NCBI RefSeq assembly: GCF_005924265.1
Contig: NZ_VCLB01000013.1
Coordinates: 1 to 54,861 of the forward strand
DNA: 54,861 nucleotides
Direction: 5' to 3'
Source of the DNA: Martelella lutilitoris
Lineage (GTDB): Bacteria > Pseudomonadota > Alphaproteobacteria > Rhizobiales > Rhizobiaceae
This document shows, one piece after another, positions 34,560 to 44,431 of the stretch. The position numbers and the translations under genes are program-made. How positions within the stretch are numbered: position 1 is the stretch's first letter; every line of letters begins with the position of its first letter. The notes below the pieces were generated by a model. That model made no database searches. It was not told the DNA's origin and was given only the letters and a program-made list of their open reading frames with translations.

Positions 34560-36383
34560 TCAGTTTTGCAGCCGCCAATACCCGCCCTTCACATCCATGA
34601 GCTGTTCATGCGTGCCGGTTTCGAGAACATTTCCGTTTTCCATGTAGACGATCATGTCCGCATCTCTGATGGTTGATAAGCGATGCGCGATGACGAAGCT
34701 CGTCCGCCCCTGGCGCAACTCCGCCATGGCTTCCTGAATCTGCATTTCCGTGCGTGTATCGACCGAGCTCGTGGCTTCGTCCAGGATGAGAATCGGCGCA
34801 TCCAGCAGAAAAGCCCGCGCGATCGTCATGAGCTGGCGTTGCCCCTGCGACAGGCCGCCGCCGCCATTCTCAAGAACTGTGTCATAACCGTCTGAAAGCG
34901 TATGCACGAAATCGTCCACATGGCAGCGTCTGGCGGCGGCGATAACCTGCTCGCGGCTGGCATCGGCACGGCCGTAGGCAATATTGTCGTGAACCGTGCC
35001 GGTAAAAAGCCACGTATCCTGCAAAACCATGGCGATGGCGCGCCGCAATTCAGTGCGCGACAATAGCGCGATGTCCATGCCATCCAGGCTTATCGTCCCG
35101 CTGTCGATGTCGTAGAACCGCATCAACAGGTTGACGAGTGTGGTCTTGCCGGCGCCGGTCGGTCCAACGATTGCGAGCATCTGGCCGGGCTTTGCCTCAA
35201 GGCTGACATCCTCAAACAATGGCTGGTCCGGGAGATAACGAAAACTGACATGCTCAAAGCGAACATGTCCCGCGACCGAAGTTTCGAGCTGTTTTTCCTC
35301 TTTCGAGTCTGACGACATTTCAGGCGCATCCAGCAATTCGAAGACACGTTCCGCCGAAGCCAGGGCGGACTGCACCTGTGCGACCATGCTGCCAAGCTGT
35401 GAGATTGGCTGGCCGATCTGCCGGATATACTGAATGAACGCCTGCAGCACCCCAAGGCTCAGCCTGCCGGACAGCACCTGGAACGCTCCGAGAACGACCA
35501 CCGCGATATAGGCAAGGTTGGTCACGAACATTGTGGTCGGCTGGATCAGGCTGGCGAGAATCTGTGCGCGCATGCTCACCGTGGTCAGGGTATCGTTCTT
35601 TTCCGAAAACACCTGATCGACGCGGTCGCGCGCGCCGTAGACGCGGATCAGCGCCTGGCCGGTGAAGGTCTCTTCCACCAAAGCGTTCAGATGCCCTGTT
35701 TCGCGCCACTGCTCCGTGTATTTCGGTTGCGCGGCACGGGTGATGACACGCGTTATGCCAAGCGATATCGCGATCGCGATCAACGCCACAGCCGCAAGCG
35801 GGACAGAGAGCAGGAGCATCATCGCCAAAACGCCAATGACCGTCATCAGCATCAGCATCGCCTGGCTTGCTACCTGTTGCAGGTTCTGAACCATGTTGTC
35901 GATATCGTTCGTGAAACGCGACAGAACCTCTCCGCGGGGCTGGGAGTCGAACCATCTGAGTGGAACACGGGTCAGCTTGGCCTGCGCGGCCTCACGCAGG
36001 TTCCGTCCCATGTTCTGCACCAGATCATTGATCAACCAAGCCTGCAGCAGGTTGAAACCGGAAGCGAGGATATAGATCACTGCCACGATGAGAAGCTGGC
36101 GAATGAGCGCCGGCAAGGTGTAGTCGTCGCTGATGAGAAGATTGGTCGCAAGGCCAAGCTGCCAGGGACCGATGGAGCTCCCAGCCACGCTGAAAACACC
36201 GAGGACAAACGTGAGGATCAGGGTCTTGCGGTTGCGGCCCAAAGCTGTCCATATCCGCCGCGCCGCATCCCGGGCATCTTTCGGCTTTGCTCCTCCGATA
36301 GAATCTGCGGGCGTTTTTGGATTGGAGCCGCTGTCCTGCGGTTTCGCGACGGCCTCAAGCTGGCGATCTTCCTTTCCGGTCAT
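34560..36383 (-). CDS. ABC exporter half-transporter with canonical ATPase site
   Basis: A 607-residue protein with an N-terminal transmembrane domain (six helices, about 60-320) and a C-terminal nucleotide-binding domain. Walker A is GPTGAGKT, Walker B LILDEATSSVD with the catalytic glutamate, and the switch histidine is in VIAHRLSTI. Its signature LSQGQ departs from LSGGQ. ATG 36383 overlaps the stop of the partner gene by 4 bp. Together they form a heterodimeric exporter of the MdlAB/TmrAB/LmrCD kind, moving drugs or lipids outward across the inner membrane. Confidence 0.92.
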   Translation of the reverse strand: MTGKEDRQLEAVAKPQDSGSNPKTPADSIGGAKPKDARDAARRIWTALGRNRKTLILTFVLGVFSVAGSSIGPWQLGLATNLLISDDYTLPALIRQLLIVAVIYILASGFNLLQAWLINDLVQNMGRNLREAAQAKLTRVPLRWFDSQPRGEVLSRFTNDIDNMVQNLQQVASQAMLMLMTVIGVLAMMLLLSVPLAAVALIAIAISLGITRVITRAAQPKYTEQWRETGHLNALVEETFTGQALIRVYGARDRVDQVFSEKNDTLTTVSMRAQILASLIQPTTMFVTNLAYIAVVVLGAFQVLSGRLSLGVLQAFIQYIRQIGQPISQLGSMVAQVQSALASAERVFELLDAPEMSSDSKEEKQLETSVAGHVRFEHVSFRYLPDQPLFEDVSLEAKPGQMLAIVGPTGAGKTTLVNLLMRFYDIDSGTISLDGMDIALLSRTELRRAIAMVLQDTWLFTGTVHDNIAYGRADASREQVIAAARRCHVDDFVHTLSDGYDTVLENGGGGLSQGQRQLMTIARAFLLDAPILILDEATSSVDTRTEMQIQEAMAELRQGRTSFVIAHRLSTIRDADMIVYMENGNVLETGTHEQLMDVKGGYWRLQN

Positions 36384-38164
36384 GCCGCGTCCTCTTCTGG
36401 CCGCGTTTGCGAGCGCACCGTTTCGGCATAGACCGGACACTCCAGCATCAAGGTCTCGTGGGCCCCAAGACCGACCATGCGCCCTTTCTCGATGACGAGA
36501 ATCCGGTCTGCGTCCTGGATCGAGGCCACGCGCTGACTGACAATCACCGTGGCCGCATGGCTGACGGCCTGTCTCAGCGCAGAACGCAGCTTGCGGTCTG
36601 TCGTCTGGTCGAGGGCAGAGAAGCTGTCGTCAAACAGGTAGAGATCGGCGTCGCAGACAAGCGCCCGCGCGATTGCGAGCCTTTGGCGCTGACCGCCGGA
36701 GAAATTCGTTCCGCCCTGCGCCACCGGCGCCAAAAGACCGTCTGGAAGGGCGCGGACGAAATCGGCGGCTTGCGCAATCTCCAGTGCGGTCCAGAGCGCG
36801 TTATCGTCCGCTTCGGGATTCCCCAGGCGCAGGGTATCCGCAATGGTTCCGGAGAAAAGATAGCTTTTCTGCGGGACATAGCCGATACGCGATGACAGTT
36901 CTTTCGCAGCGATGTCACGAAGATCGACGCCGCCCAGAAAGACGTGCCCTATAACCGGATCGTTGAGGCGGGCGATCAGGTTGACAATGGTCGACTTACC
37001 TGAGCCCGTCGCCCCGATGATGCCCAGGACCTCCCCGGGCCCGAGATCGAAATTGATGTTTTCGATCACCATCGCTTCCGCACCGGGATACCCGAACCCC
37101 ACCTCGTCGAAGCGCAGGTGCAGGCCGGAGCCGCGCGGCGGCAGTGGTTTGGGGGCCGATGGAGGTCCGACCTCGATAGGGGTCTGCAGCAGTGTGCCGA
37201 TCCGCCTGGCGCTGACAAGGGCCCGCGGCAGCATGACAATCAGCATCCCCATCATCATCACGGCGATCAGGATCAGCGAAACATACGAGAGAAACGCAAT
37301 GAGTGCGCCGATCTCGAGCTCTCCCGAGCGCACCCGGCTGGCGCCTGCCCAGATCAGGGCCACAGACGTCAGTTGCATAACCGCGCTCAGAGACGGCGTG
37401 ATCATCGCCATCAACCGGCCCGAACTGACCGCTGTTTCGGTAAGTTCCGTATTCGCGGTTCCAAAACGCCGGCCTTCCCGCGCCTGTTGCAGGAAGGCGC
37501 GGATGACGCGGATGCCATCGATCTGTTCGCGCAGAATGCTGTTTACGCCATCGAGCTGCATCTGCATGCGCTGGAACAGCGGAACCGCCTTGAAAGTCAG
37601 AAAGGCGATGATGGCTGCCAGGATCGGAACCGAGATCAGCAGGAGTTGCGAAAGCCGCAGGTCCTGCTGCACCGCCATGATCGCGCCGCCGACACCCATG
37701 ATGGGAGCGATCACGATCATCGTGAATGTCATGATCATCATCGTCTGAACCTGAAGGACGTCGTTGGTGCAGCGGGTGATGAGAGAGCCGACGGTAAAGC
37801 CCTGCACCTGCGACAATGCAAGGCTGTGCACCTTGTCAAACACATCGGCGCGAAGGCTTTGGCCGATGCGATACGCGACCCTGGTGCCGAAAATGACCGC
37901 AGAGGCGCTCAGCGCGAGCTGTACCAGGATTGCGATCCCCATTAGCCCGCCATAATGCCTGATGGCCGACGGATTTTCGGAAACGATCCCAGCGTCGATC
38001 ACATTCGCGCTGAAACTCGGCAATAACAGCGCGGCCACAACCTGCCCCACCTGGCACAGCAAAAGTGCCAGCAGAACCCATTTGTATCGCAAAAACTTCT
38101 CGCGCCAGATTCCGGCATACGGTGTAGGTTTGTGGATACTCGCCAGCGTTTTCTCATTAAGCAT
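36380..38164 (-). CDS. ABC exporter half-transporter with degenerate ATPase site
   Basis: A 594-residue partner of the preceding gene. The transmembrane domain covers about 25-310. The NBD has Walker A GATGSGKS and a standard signature FSGGQRQR, but Walker B reads LYLFDDSFSALD, with aspartate in place of the catalytic glutamate, and the switch region reads IVSQRVASI, with glutamine for histidine. These are the hallmarks of the non-hydrolysing site of heterodimeric exporters. Its good signature pairs with the good Walker motifs of the partner. Transcription is from the gap at 38165-38404, in which no regulator site was recognised. Confidence 0.92.
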   Translation of the reverse strand: MLNEKTLASIHKPTPYAGIWREKFLRYKWVLLALLLCQVGQVVAALLLPSFSANVIDAGIVSENPSAIRHYGGLMGIAILVQLALSASAVIFGTRVAYRIGQSLRADVFDKVHSLALSQVQGFTVGSLITRCTNDVLQVQTMMIMTFTMIVIAPIMGVGGAIMAVQQDLRLSQLLLISVPILAAIIAFLTFKAVPLFQRMQMQLDGVNSILREQIDGIRVIRAFLQQAREGRRFGTANTELTETAVSSGRLMAMITPSLSAVMQLTSVALIWAGASRVRSGELEIGALIAFLSYVSLILIAVMMMGMLIVMLPRALVSARRIGTLLQTPIEVGPPSAPKPLPPRGSGLHLRFDEVGFGYPGAEAMVIENINFDLGPGEVLGIIGATGSGKSTIVNLIARLNDPVIGHVFLGGVDLRDIAAKELSSRIGYVPQKSYLFSGTIADTLRLGNPEADDNALWTALEIAQAADFVRALPDGLLAPVAQGGTNFSGGQRQRLAIARALVCDADLYLFDDSFSALDQTTDRKLRSALRQAVSHAATVIVSQRVASIQDADRILVIEKGRMVGLGAHETLMLECPVYAETVRSQTRPEEDAA

Positions 38165-38404
38165 GGAGATCTACGCTTCCGTTGATGGTTCTCTTCTCTA
38201 ACTTCACGCGCGCTACAGATGTTGAAACGCATTGTGTCTGAGCGCTCGCGGCCGATGCAGTCGACGTTTTTCCATCCTCACCCGAGATAAGGGGCAGCAC
38301 CTGGGTTGGCTTTCGCTCCCGCTGCTACAGATCTTGCCATCGCGGGATTTTGATATGTTGCCCACTCTTTCGCGAGCGCCGTTCGCGTTGACGCTGCGTC
38401 TGGC

Positions 38405-41400
38405 CTATTCGACCGCCGCCGCATCACTGTCCTTCCGCCGTTTTCCAAACAACCACTGGATACCGCGCACGACATCATCGATCAGCGTGTAGATCACCGG
38501 AATGACGAGCAGGCTGAGCATGGTCGAGGTGATCAGTCCGCCGATGACGACGACGGCCATGGGCTGGCGGAAGCTCGGATCACCCTCCACGAGGCTGAGC
38601 GCAGCCGGCAGCATGCCGGCCGACATGGCGACGGTGGTCATGATGATCGGCCGTGCCCGCTTGTGGCAGGCATCGACGATGGCTTCGAACCGCGCCATGC
38701 CATGACGCCGGGCCTCGATCGCGTATTCCACCAGCAGAATCGAGTTCTTCGAGACGATGCCCATCAGCAACAGGAGGCCGATCACCGCCGGCATCGAGAA
38801 GCTCGTCCCGGTGATCACCAGCGGGAACAGCGCGCCGCCGAGGGCGAGCGGCAGGGCCATCAGGATGGTGATCGGCTGGAGGAAGTCGTGGAACAGCAGG
38901 ACAAGGACAGCATAGACGCAGAAAATGCCGATCGCCATCGCCGTGGCGAAGCTGTCGAACAGCTCCGTCTGACGCTTCAGGTCGCCCTGTTCGACGAATG
39001 TGATGCCGGCCGGAAGGTTCCGGTAGCTGTCGAGCTGCTGTGCTTCCCGGTTGACATCGGAGAGATTGCGGCCGTTGAGCTCGATCGTGACCGTCACGTT
39101 GCGCGAACGATCCAGCCGGTTGATTTCGCTGGGCGAGGCGCCGATGGAAATGTCGGCGATGGTTCCAAGCGTGACATTGCCGTCGGTTCCCGCCACGGGA
39201 ATAAGCCCGATCTGGTCCAGCGACTGGCGCGCGCTCTGTGCCAGCAGAACGCGGATATCCAGTTGCCGCTCCGGCAGGTTGAGATGCGACAGCGCCGAAT
39301 CGTAGGCCCCCGCGGTCGCCACCCGGATCGCGTCCGAAATCGCCCGGGAAGTCACCCCGTAGGAGGCGGCTTTCGCAAGATCGGGGGTGATGACGATTTC
39401 CGGCGACTGAAGCGCGGCTGACGAGGTTACATTGCCGATGCCCTTGATGTTGGCGCGGATATCCTCCTCCAGCCGGGCCGCCGCGGACTCCAGCGCCTCG
39501 GAGTTGTCGCCGGCCAGCGTCAGCTGCAATTCGGTTCCGTTTCCGCCGCCGCCAATCTCGATCCGGGCGCCGGGTATCCCGTCGACGGCCTTGCGTATCT
39601 CGCTTTCGATCTGGGTCTGGGTCACGTCGCGGTCGTCGATATTGGTCAGGTTGACGACCAGGGTCGCCGATGTGACCGAGTCGGAATTGTTGCTACTGCC
39701 GCCCATGCCGCCGGTTGACGCGCTGCCGGTCGCCTGGAAAATCCCGGTGACATGGTCGACGCCGGAGGCCAGTTCGGCGGCCTTCTTCGCAACCGCGTCG
39801 GTCTGTTCGATGGTCGAGCCGGGCGTCGTCGTGATCGATATCTGTGTCTGGCTGTCATCGGAAGCCGGGAAGAAGCCCGTGGACAGATTGCCCAAAAGCA
39901 GGACAGTCGCCGCGAAGAACACGATGACGCCAAGGACCGGAACCCAACGGCGCCTCAGTTCGCCCCGCACCACCGCGAGATAGTGGCGCATCATCCAGCC
40001 GTCCCCGGACTTCGTCTTCGCCGGTGTCTTCATCATATAGGCCGCCATCATCGGCGTCACGAAACGGGCCACGAGCAGGGAGCAGAGCACCGCGACCGAG
40101 GCGGTGATTCCGAACTGTTTGAAGACGATGCCGATGACGCCGCTCATGAAGGCGGTCGGCAGGAACACGGCGATCAGGGTGAAGCTTGTGGCGATCACCG
40201 CAAGGCCGATCTCGTCGGCAGCCTCCATCGAGGCATCATAGGCGTTCTTGCCCATATGCATGTGTCGCTCGATATTCTCCACCTCGACGATCGCGTCGTC
40301 GACGAGGATGCCCACGACCAGCGACAGGGCGAGCAGGGTCACCGTGTTCAGTGAATAGTTCAGGAGGTCCATGACAAGGAATGTCGGAATGATCGACAGC
40401 GGCAGGGCTACTGCCGACAGCAGGGTCGCCCGCCAGTTAAGCAGGAACAGAAACACCACGGCGACGGCGATCGCCGCGCCTTCATAGAGCATGTTCATCG
40501 ATGCCTTGTAGTTCTGCTCCGTCGGCAAGACGGTGTTGTAGGCCTCCTCGAGCGTGACCTCGGGATGGGACGCCGCGAAACCTGTCATCGCCTCGCGGAT
40601 AGCGTCGGTCACGGCAAGGTCGGAATATCCCTTGAGGCGTTTGATCTGGGCCGCGATCACAGGCTTGCCGTCAAGATAGGCGAGCGATGTCAGATCGGCA
40701 TGGGTGTCGGTGACGGTTCCAAGCTCATCGAGGCGCACCCATCCGCCATTCGGTAGCGGGATCGGCATGCGGCGCAGTTCATCGACGCTCTCGGCTGCCG
40801 CGGCAACCCGCACGTTCTGCTTGTTGCCGCCGACCTCCGCCTCGCCTCCGGAGAGGTCGCGCTGAACCTGTTCCAGCCGCGTGTTGATGTCGCCCGCGGT
40901 CAGGCCCATGCCATCCAAAAGGGCGGGATCGAGTTCGACGCGGATTTCGCGGTCGATGCCGCCGAGCCGGCCGACTTCGCCGACGCCGTCCACCCGCATC
41001 ATCGCCTTCTCGAGATCGTTGTCGATGAACCAGCTCAGTTCGGCATCGTCGAGCTTGTCCGAACTCACCACATAGGTGATCAGCGGCGACGACCCGATAT
41101 CGCTTTTGGAGACGGTCGGCGTGTCCATGTCGGAGGGCAGGTCGCTCTGCGCCTGGTCGACGGCATTCTGAACCTCGTCCAGCGCGACCTGGGTGTCCTT
41201 GCCGACCTGGAAGGCGACCGAGATCGAGACCGATCCGTCGGTGATGGTTGTGGTCACCGAATCCAGCATCGGCAGGCCGGTAAGCTGGTCCTCGATCTTG
41301 CGCGCCACCTCGGTTTCAAGCTGTGCGGCGGCAGCGCCGTCCTGAGTTGCCGAGATGTTGATCGTCGGCAGGTCCATGTCCGGGAAATTCTGCACGTCCA

Positions 41401-41494
41401 GACGGTTGAAGGCCATCAGGCCCATGACCGTGAGCAGGAAGAAGGCGAGGATCGGCGGGACCGGATAGCGGATTGCCCATGCGGAGAAATTCAT
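38405..41494 (-). CDS. RND family multidrug efflux transporter (HAE1 type)
   Basis: A 1029-residue inner-membrane proton-drug antiporter of the AcrB/MdtBC type. Twelve membrane helices and two large periplasmic loops are evident. The proton-relay aspartates are D399 and D400 in GILVDDAIVEVENIERH. It starts with the typical MNFSAWAIRYPVPPILAFFLLTVMG. Its ATG overlaps the adaptor stop by 4 bp, and the order outer-membrane factor, adaptor, transporter gives a complete tripartite pump. The divergent CpxR/CpxA-like system probably controls it. Confidence 0.95.
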   Translation of the reverse strand: MNFSAWAIRYPVPPILAFFLLTVMGLMAFNRLDVQNFPDMDLPTINISATQDGAAAAQLETEVARKIEDQLTGLPMLDSVTTTITDGSVSISVAFQVGKDTQVALDEVQNAVDQAQSDLPSDMDTPTVSKSDIGSSPLITYVVSSDKLDDAELSWFIDNDLEKAMMRVDGVGEVGRLGGIDREIRVELDPALLDGMGLTAGDINTRLEQVQRDLSGGEAEVGGNKQNVRVAAAAESVDELRRMPIPLPNGGWVRLDELGTVTDTHADLTSLAYLDGKPVIAAQIKRLKGYSDLAVTDAIREAMTGFAASHPEVTLEEAYNTVLPTEQNYKASMNMLYEGAAIAVAVVFLFLLNWRATLLSAVALPLSIIPTFLVMDLLNYSLNTVTLLALSLVVGILVDDAIVEVENIERHMHMGKNAYDASMEAADEIGLAVIATSFTLIAVFLPTAFMSGVIGIVFKQFGITASVAVLCSLLVARFVTPMMAAYMMKTPAKTKSGDGWMMRHYLAVVRGELRRRWVPVLGVIVFFAATVLLLGNLSTGFFPASDDSQTQISITTTPGSTIEQTDAVAKKAAELASGVDHVTGIFQATGSASTGGMGGSSNNSDSVTSATLVVNLTNIDDRDVTQTQIESEIRKAVDGIPGARIEIGGGGNGTELQLTLAGDNSEALESAAARLEEDIRANIKGIGNVTSSAALQSPEIVITPDLAKAASYGVTSRAISDAIRVATAGAYDSALSHLNLPERQLDIRVLLAQSARQSLDQIGLIPVAGTDGNVTLGTIADISIGASPSEINRLDRSRNVTVTIELNGRNLSDVNREAQQLDSYRNLPAGITFVEQGDLKRQTELFDSFATAMAIGIFCVYAVLVLLFHDFLQPITILMALPLALGGALFPLVITGTSFSMPAVIGLLLLMGIVSKNSILLVEYAIEARRHGMARFEAIVDACHKRARPIIMTTVAMSAGMLPAALSLVEGDPSFRQPMAVVVIGGLITSTMLSLLVIPVIYTLIDDVVRGIQWLFGKRRKDSDAAAVE

Positions 41495-42630
41495 TGTGCA
41501 GTCTCCTGGCCGGCGGTCTCGGTCTCATCAGCGACCACGTTGACGGTCACGCCCTCGGAAAGGAACGCGCCCCCCGACTGGACCACCTCGGCATCGGCGG
41601 GAAAATCGCCGAGAAGCTCGACCCGGTCGTCCTGGCGGCGTCCGGTTTCGACCTTCACGCGCGTCACCTTGCTGCTGCCTTCATCGTCAAGGACGAAGAC
41701 ATAGGAAAAGCCGTCGGCCACGACGATCGCCGTCGAGGGGACGCTCAGCGCCTCGCTTTCGCCGAGCCTGAAGACACCACTCGCCATCATGCCGATCGTT
41801 GGCTGAGGGGCGTCTTTCGGCGGCGAGAGTTCGACATAGACGATCACGCGACCATTCTTTGAAGAGGCCGAAGGGGCGATCTGCCGCACCGTGCCGGAAA
41901 CCGTTCCCCTGGGGGAAAAGATCTCGGCCGGGGTCCCGACCTCGATCTTCTCGAGTTGTTTCGCCGGCACTTCTGCCTGCCATTCGATCCTGTTGTCACG
42001 GATAAGCCGGAACAGTTCCTCGCCCTGGCTCACCACGTCGCCAAGTGCGGCGCTGCGGGAAGAAATGACGCCGTCGCTGACGGCAACGATCCGGGTCCGC
42101 TCAAGGTCGAGTTTCGAGGACGCCAGATCGGCCTTGGCGGAATCGAGATCGGCTTTTGCCTTGCGCTCGTTGACCAGGTATTCGACGATCTGCTGGTCGG
42201 AAACCGAGCCGGACCCCTTCAACTGGCGGGCCCGGTCGGCATCCGCCGTCGCCTTGTCGAGGGCGGCCTCTGCCGAATCCACCGAGGCCTGCAGGGCGGC
42301 GATGTCGTTCTTCAGGCGGTCCTGAGACAGTTCGGCGAGAACGTCGCCTTTGGAAACGCTGTCCCCGACATCCGCATTGACCGCCGTGACCCTGATCTGC
42401 CCGACCTCTGCCGAGATGATGGCTTCCTGCCACGCTTCAAGCCAGCCGCTCGCCGAAAGCTCCTCTGGCCATACCGCGCTCGTGGGCCTGGCGACCTTCA
42501 CCGACAATGCGGCCGGCGACGATTGCGTCTGCTCGGCCCCGCTCGCTTGGCGTGCCGCGACCATGTATCCGAGTCCCAGGCTGCCCATCAGGCACAACAT
42601 AACTGCGACAAGTCGAGAGAGGGTCGTCAT
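41491..42630 (-). CDS. RND efflux periplasmic adaptor subunit
   Basis: A 379-residue membrane-fusion protein. An N-terminal hydrophobic anchor or signal (RLVAVMLCLMGSLGLGYMVAA) is followed by the lipoyl half-motif EVGQIRVTAVNADVGDSVSKGDVLAEL, a coiled-coil hairpin (about 105-170) and the beta-barrel part. It joins the RND transporter to the outer-membrane channel. ATG 42630 follows AAGGGAA; the frame is open to 42765 without a ribosome site. Confidence 0.93.
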   Translation of the reverse strand: MTTLSRLVAVMLCLMGSLGLGYMVAARQASGAEQTQSSPAALSVKVARPTSAVWPEELSASGWLEAWQEAIISAEVGQIRVTAVNADVGDSVSKGDVLAELSQDRLKNDIAALQASVDSAEAALDKATADADRARQLKGSGSVSDQQIVEYLVNERKAKADLDSAKADLASSKLDLERTRIVAVSDGVISSRSAALGDVVSQGEELFRLIRDNRIEWQAEVPAKQLEKIEVGTPAEIFSPRGTVSGTVRQIAPSASSKNGRVIVYVELSPPKDAPQPTIGMMASGVFRLGESEALSVPSTAIVVADGFSYVFVLDDEGSSKVTRVKVETGRRQDDRVELLGDFPADAEVVQSGGAFLSEGVTVNVVADETETAGQETAQ

Positions 42631-42745
42631 CCGTGTTCCCTTTTGATCTGTACGAAGCGAATGGATGCCTCGCGCGATGTCGTTTTCCATGGAGGCCGCG
42701 CCGGCGTGGGGGAGCGGGGAGAGGCTCGGACAGCTGCCCGGCGCG

Positions 42746-44209
42746 TCATTTGCGTGCGATGACATGCGGGCCTTCCTGTGTGTCTTCTGCCAGCGGCTGC
42801 GACACGTCGATCATGCCGCTCCAGCCGCCGCCGAGCGCCTTGTTCAGAGCGACATAATACGTGGCGACATCGGCTCTCGACTGAATGAGGCTTTCCTCGG
42901 TGGAGTAGAGCGAACGTTCTGAATCGAGCGTATCGAACAAATCCGTCTCGCCCGCTTCATAGGCTTGTTTTGAAAGCCGCACGGCGGCGCGATATCCATT
43001 GACGGAGGAGGACAGGGAGCCGATCCGTGTCCGCGTCCGGTTCAGCGCGATGATCGCATTGTCGACCTCTTCCAGCGCGTTCAGGACCGACGACTGATAG
43101 TTGGCAAGGCTCTGGTCGCGCTGTGCCTTGGCGACGTCGACGGCGGCCTTCAACTGTCCGCCCTGGAAGATCGGTATGCTCAGTTGCGGTCCCCATGACC
43201 AGCCGATCGTCGACTTCTCGCCGAGTTCGCTGAGCGACGTCGCCGATGTGCTGATCGAGCCCGTCAGCGACAGCGAGGGATAGCGGTTCGCCTCGGCCTC
43301 ACCGATTTTCGCCGTGGCCTCGGCAAGCTGACGCTCGGCCGAACGCACGTCGGGGCGCGTGACCAGGACTTCGGCTGGAATTCCGACGGCAGTCTTGCCG
43401 GGCGGGGCGGGAATTGTCTTTCCGGCGCCAAGCATCGCATCGATTTCGGAGGCGGGCCTCGCCACGAGAACGGCCAGCCTGTTCACCGACTGCGTGTACG
43501 AAATCTGGTAGGAGGGGACATCGGCTTCGGTCGAGGCTGCCTGTGCCTCTGCCTTGCGCAGGTCGAAATCGGAGACGAGGCCGACGTCGAGACGGGTCTT
43601 GGTGAGCTTGGCCGTCTGCCACTGGGAGGCGGCGGAACGTTGCGCCAGGCTTGCGAGTTGCTGATAGGCGCGTGCGTCGATGTAATAGGACGCGACATCG
43701 CCAATCACGGTCACCAGCGTGTCGCGCAGTTCCTCTTCCGTGGATTGCGCGGCATAGCGCTGAGCCTCGACGGCCCGTTTATTGCCGCCGAAAAGATCGA
43801 GTTCCCAACTGGAATCAAATCCGCCCTCGTACTGGGCATAGTCGCTCGAACCCGAAGCGTTCGACTGGGCGCGATTGTCTGTCGCCGAGGCGGAGCCGGA
43901 CAGGGAGGGGAACAGGCTTCCCGACTGTTCACGCGCCGTGGCGCGCGCCTCGCGGACCGCTGCTTTGGCCTTCGCGATGTCGCGGTTCGACTGGATCGCC
44001 TGGTCCACGAGCTGGTCGAGAACGGGATCGTTGAAGCGCTTCCACCAGTCGGCAAGCACGGGCGCGGACTGGGCATCGGTCGCCGATCCGCTGGAGGCCC
44101 ATTTGGCCGGAAGCGAAAGTGAAGGAGCGCGATAATCCGGTCCGACCACGCAACTGCTCAAGGCTACGGACAGCGCCGCGAGCGCAGAAAGACGAACGCC
44201 GTTCACCAT
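42746..44209 (-). CDS. Outer-membrane efflux lipoprotein (NodT/OprM type)
   Basis: A 487-residue outer-membrane factor. The lipoprotein signal has the lipobox ALSSC, followed by VVGPDYRAPSLSLPAKW, the conserved NodT start. Two OEP repeats follow. ATG 44209 has GGAGGT at 6 nt. It is the first gene of the pump operon, unlike the more usual adaptor-transporter-channel order, and it faces the two-component system across 222 bp. Confidence 0.93.
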   Translation of the reverse strand: MVNGVRLSALAALSVALSSCVVGPDYRAPSLSLPAKWASSGSATDAQSAPVLADWWKRFNDPVLDQLVDQAIQSNRDIAKAKAAVREARATAREQSGSLFPSLSGSASATDNRAQSNASGSSDYAQYEGGFDSSWELDLFGGNKRAVEAQRYAAQSTEEELRDTLVTVIGDVASYYIDARAYQQLASLAQRSAASQWQTAKLTKTRLDVGLVSDFDLRKAEAQAASTEADVPSYQISYTQSVNRLAVLVARPASEIDAMLGAGKTIPAPPGKTAVGIPAEVLVTRPDVRSAERQLAEATAKIGEAEANRYPSLSLTGSISTSATSLSELGEKSTIGWSWGPQLSIPIFQGGQLKAAVDVAKAQRDQSLANYQSSVLNALEEVDNAIIALNRTRTRIGSLSSSVNGYRAAVRLSKQAYEAGETDLFDTLDSERSLYSTEESLIQSRADVATYYVALNKALGGGWSGMIDVSQPLAEDTQEGPHVIARK

Positions 44210-44359
44210 TGGCGCACCTCCGGCGCCGCGATTGCAGGGCGGCCGTTCTGCCATGTATCGGCTATGTGATAGGAAAGGGTGGGACGCAAGGTACGATACT
44301 CCGGCTGGCGGTTATCGGACCTACATAAAGGCGGGGATGTGAAGCGCCGTTAAGACTGT

Positions 44360-44374
44360 GTAAAGATAGGTAAA
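44360..44374 (+). promoter_or_regulatory. CpxR-type box GTAAA-N5-GTAAA before the response regulator
   Basis: GTAAA at 44360 and again at 44370 are separated by five bases (GATAG), the exact arrangement bound by CpxR in enterobacteria. It lies 58 bp before the response-regulator start and 150 bp before the divergent pump operon, so it could serve both. The site is seen; the binding is inferred. Confidence 0.65.
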
Positions 44375-44431
44375 ACTTCTTCTGTGTGCTGCCGCCGAAT
44401 GTATGACTGCCGGTGGAAGAGGCCAACGAAC

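Noticed and set aside
34494-34600. 34-residue frame MRNPTDNDG after the inverted repeat
   Set aside because: Very short, overlaps the end of the exporter gene and has no features beyond a weak GGAA.
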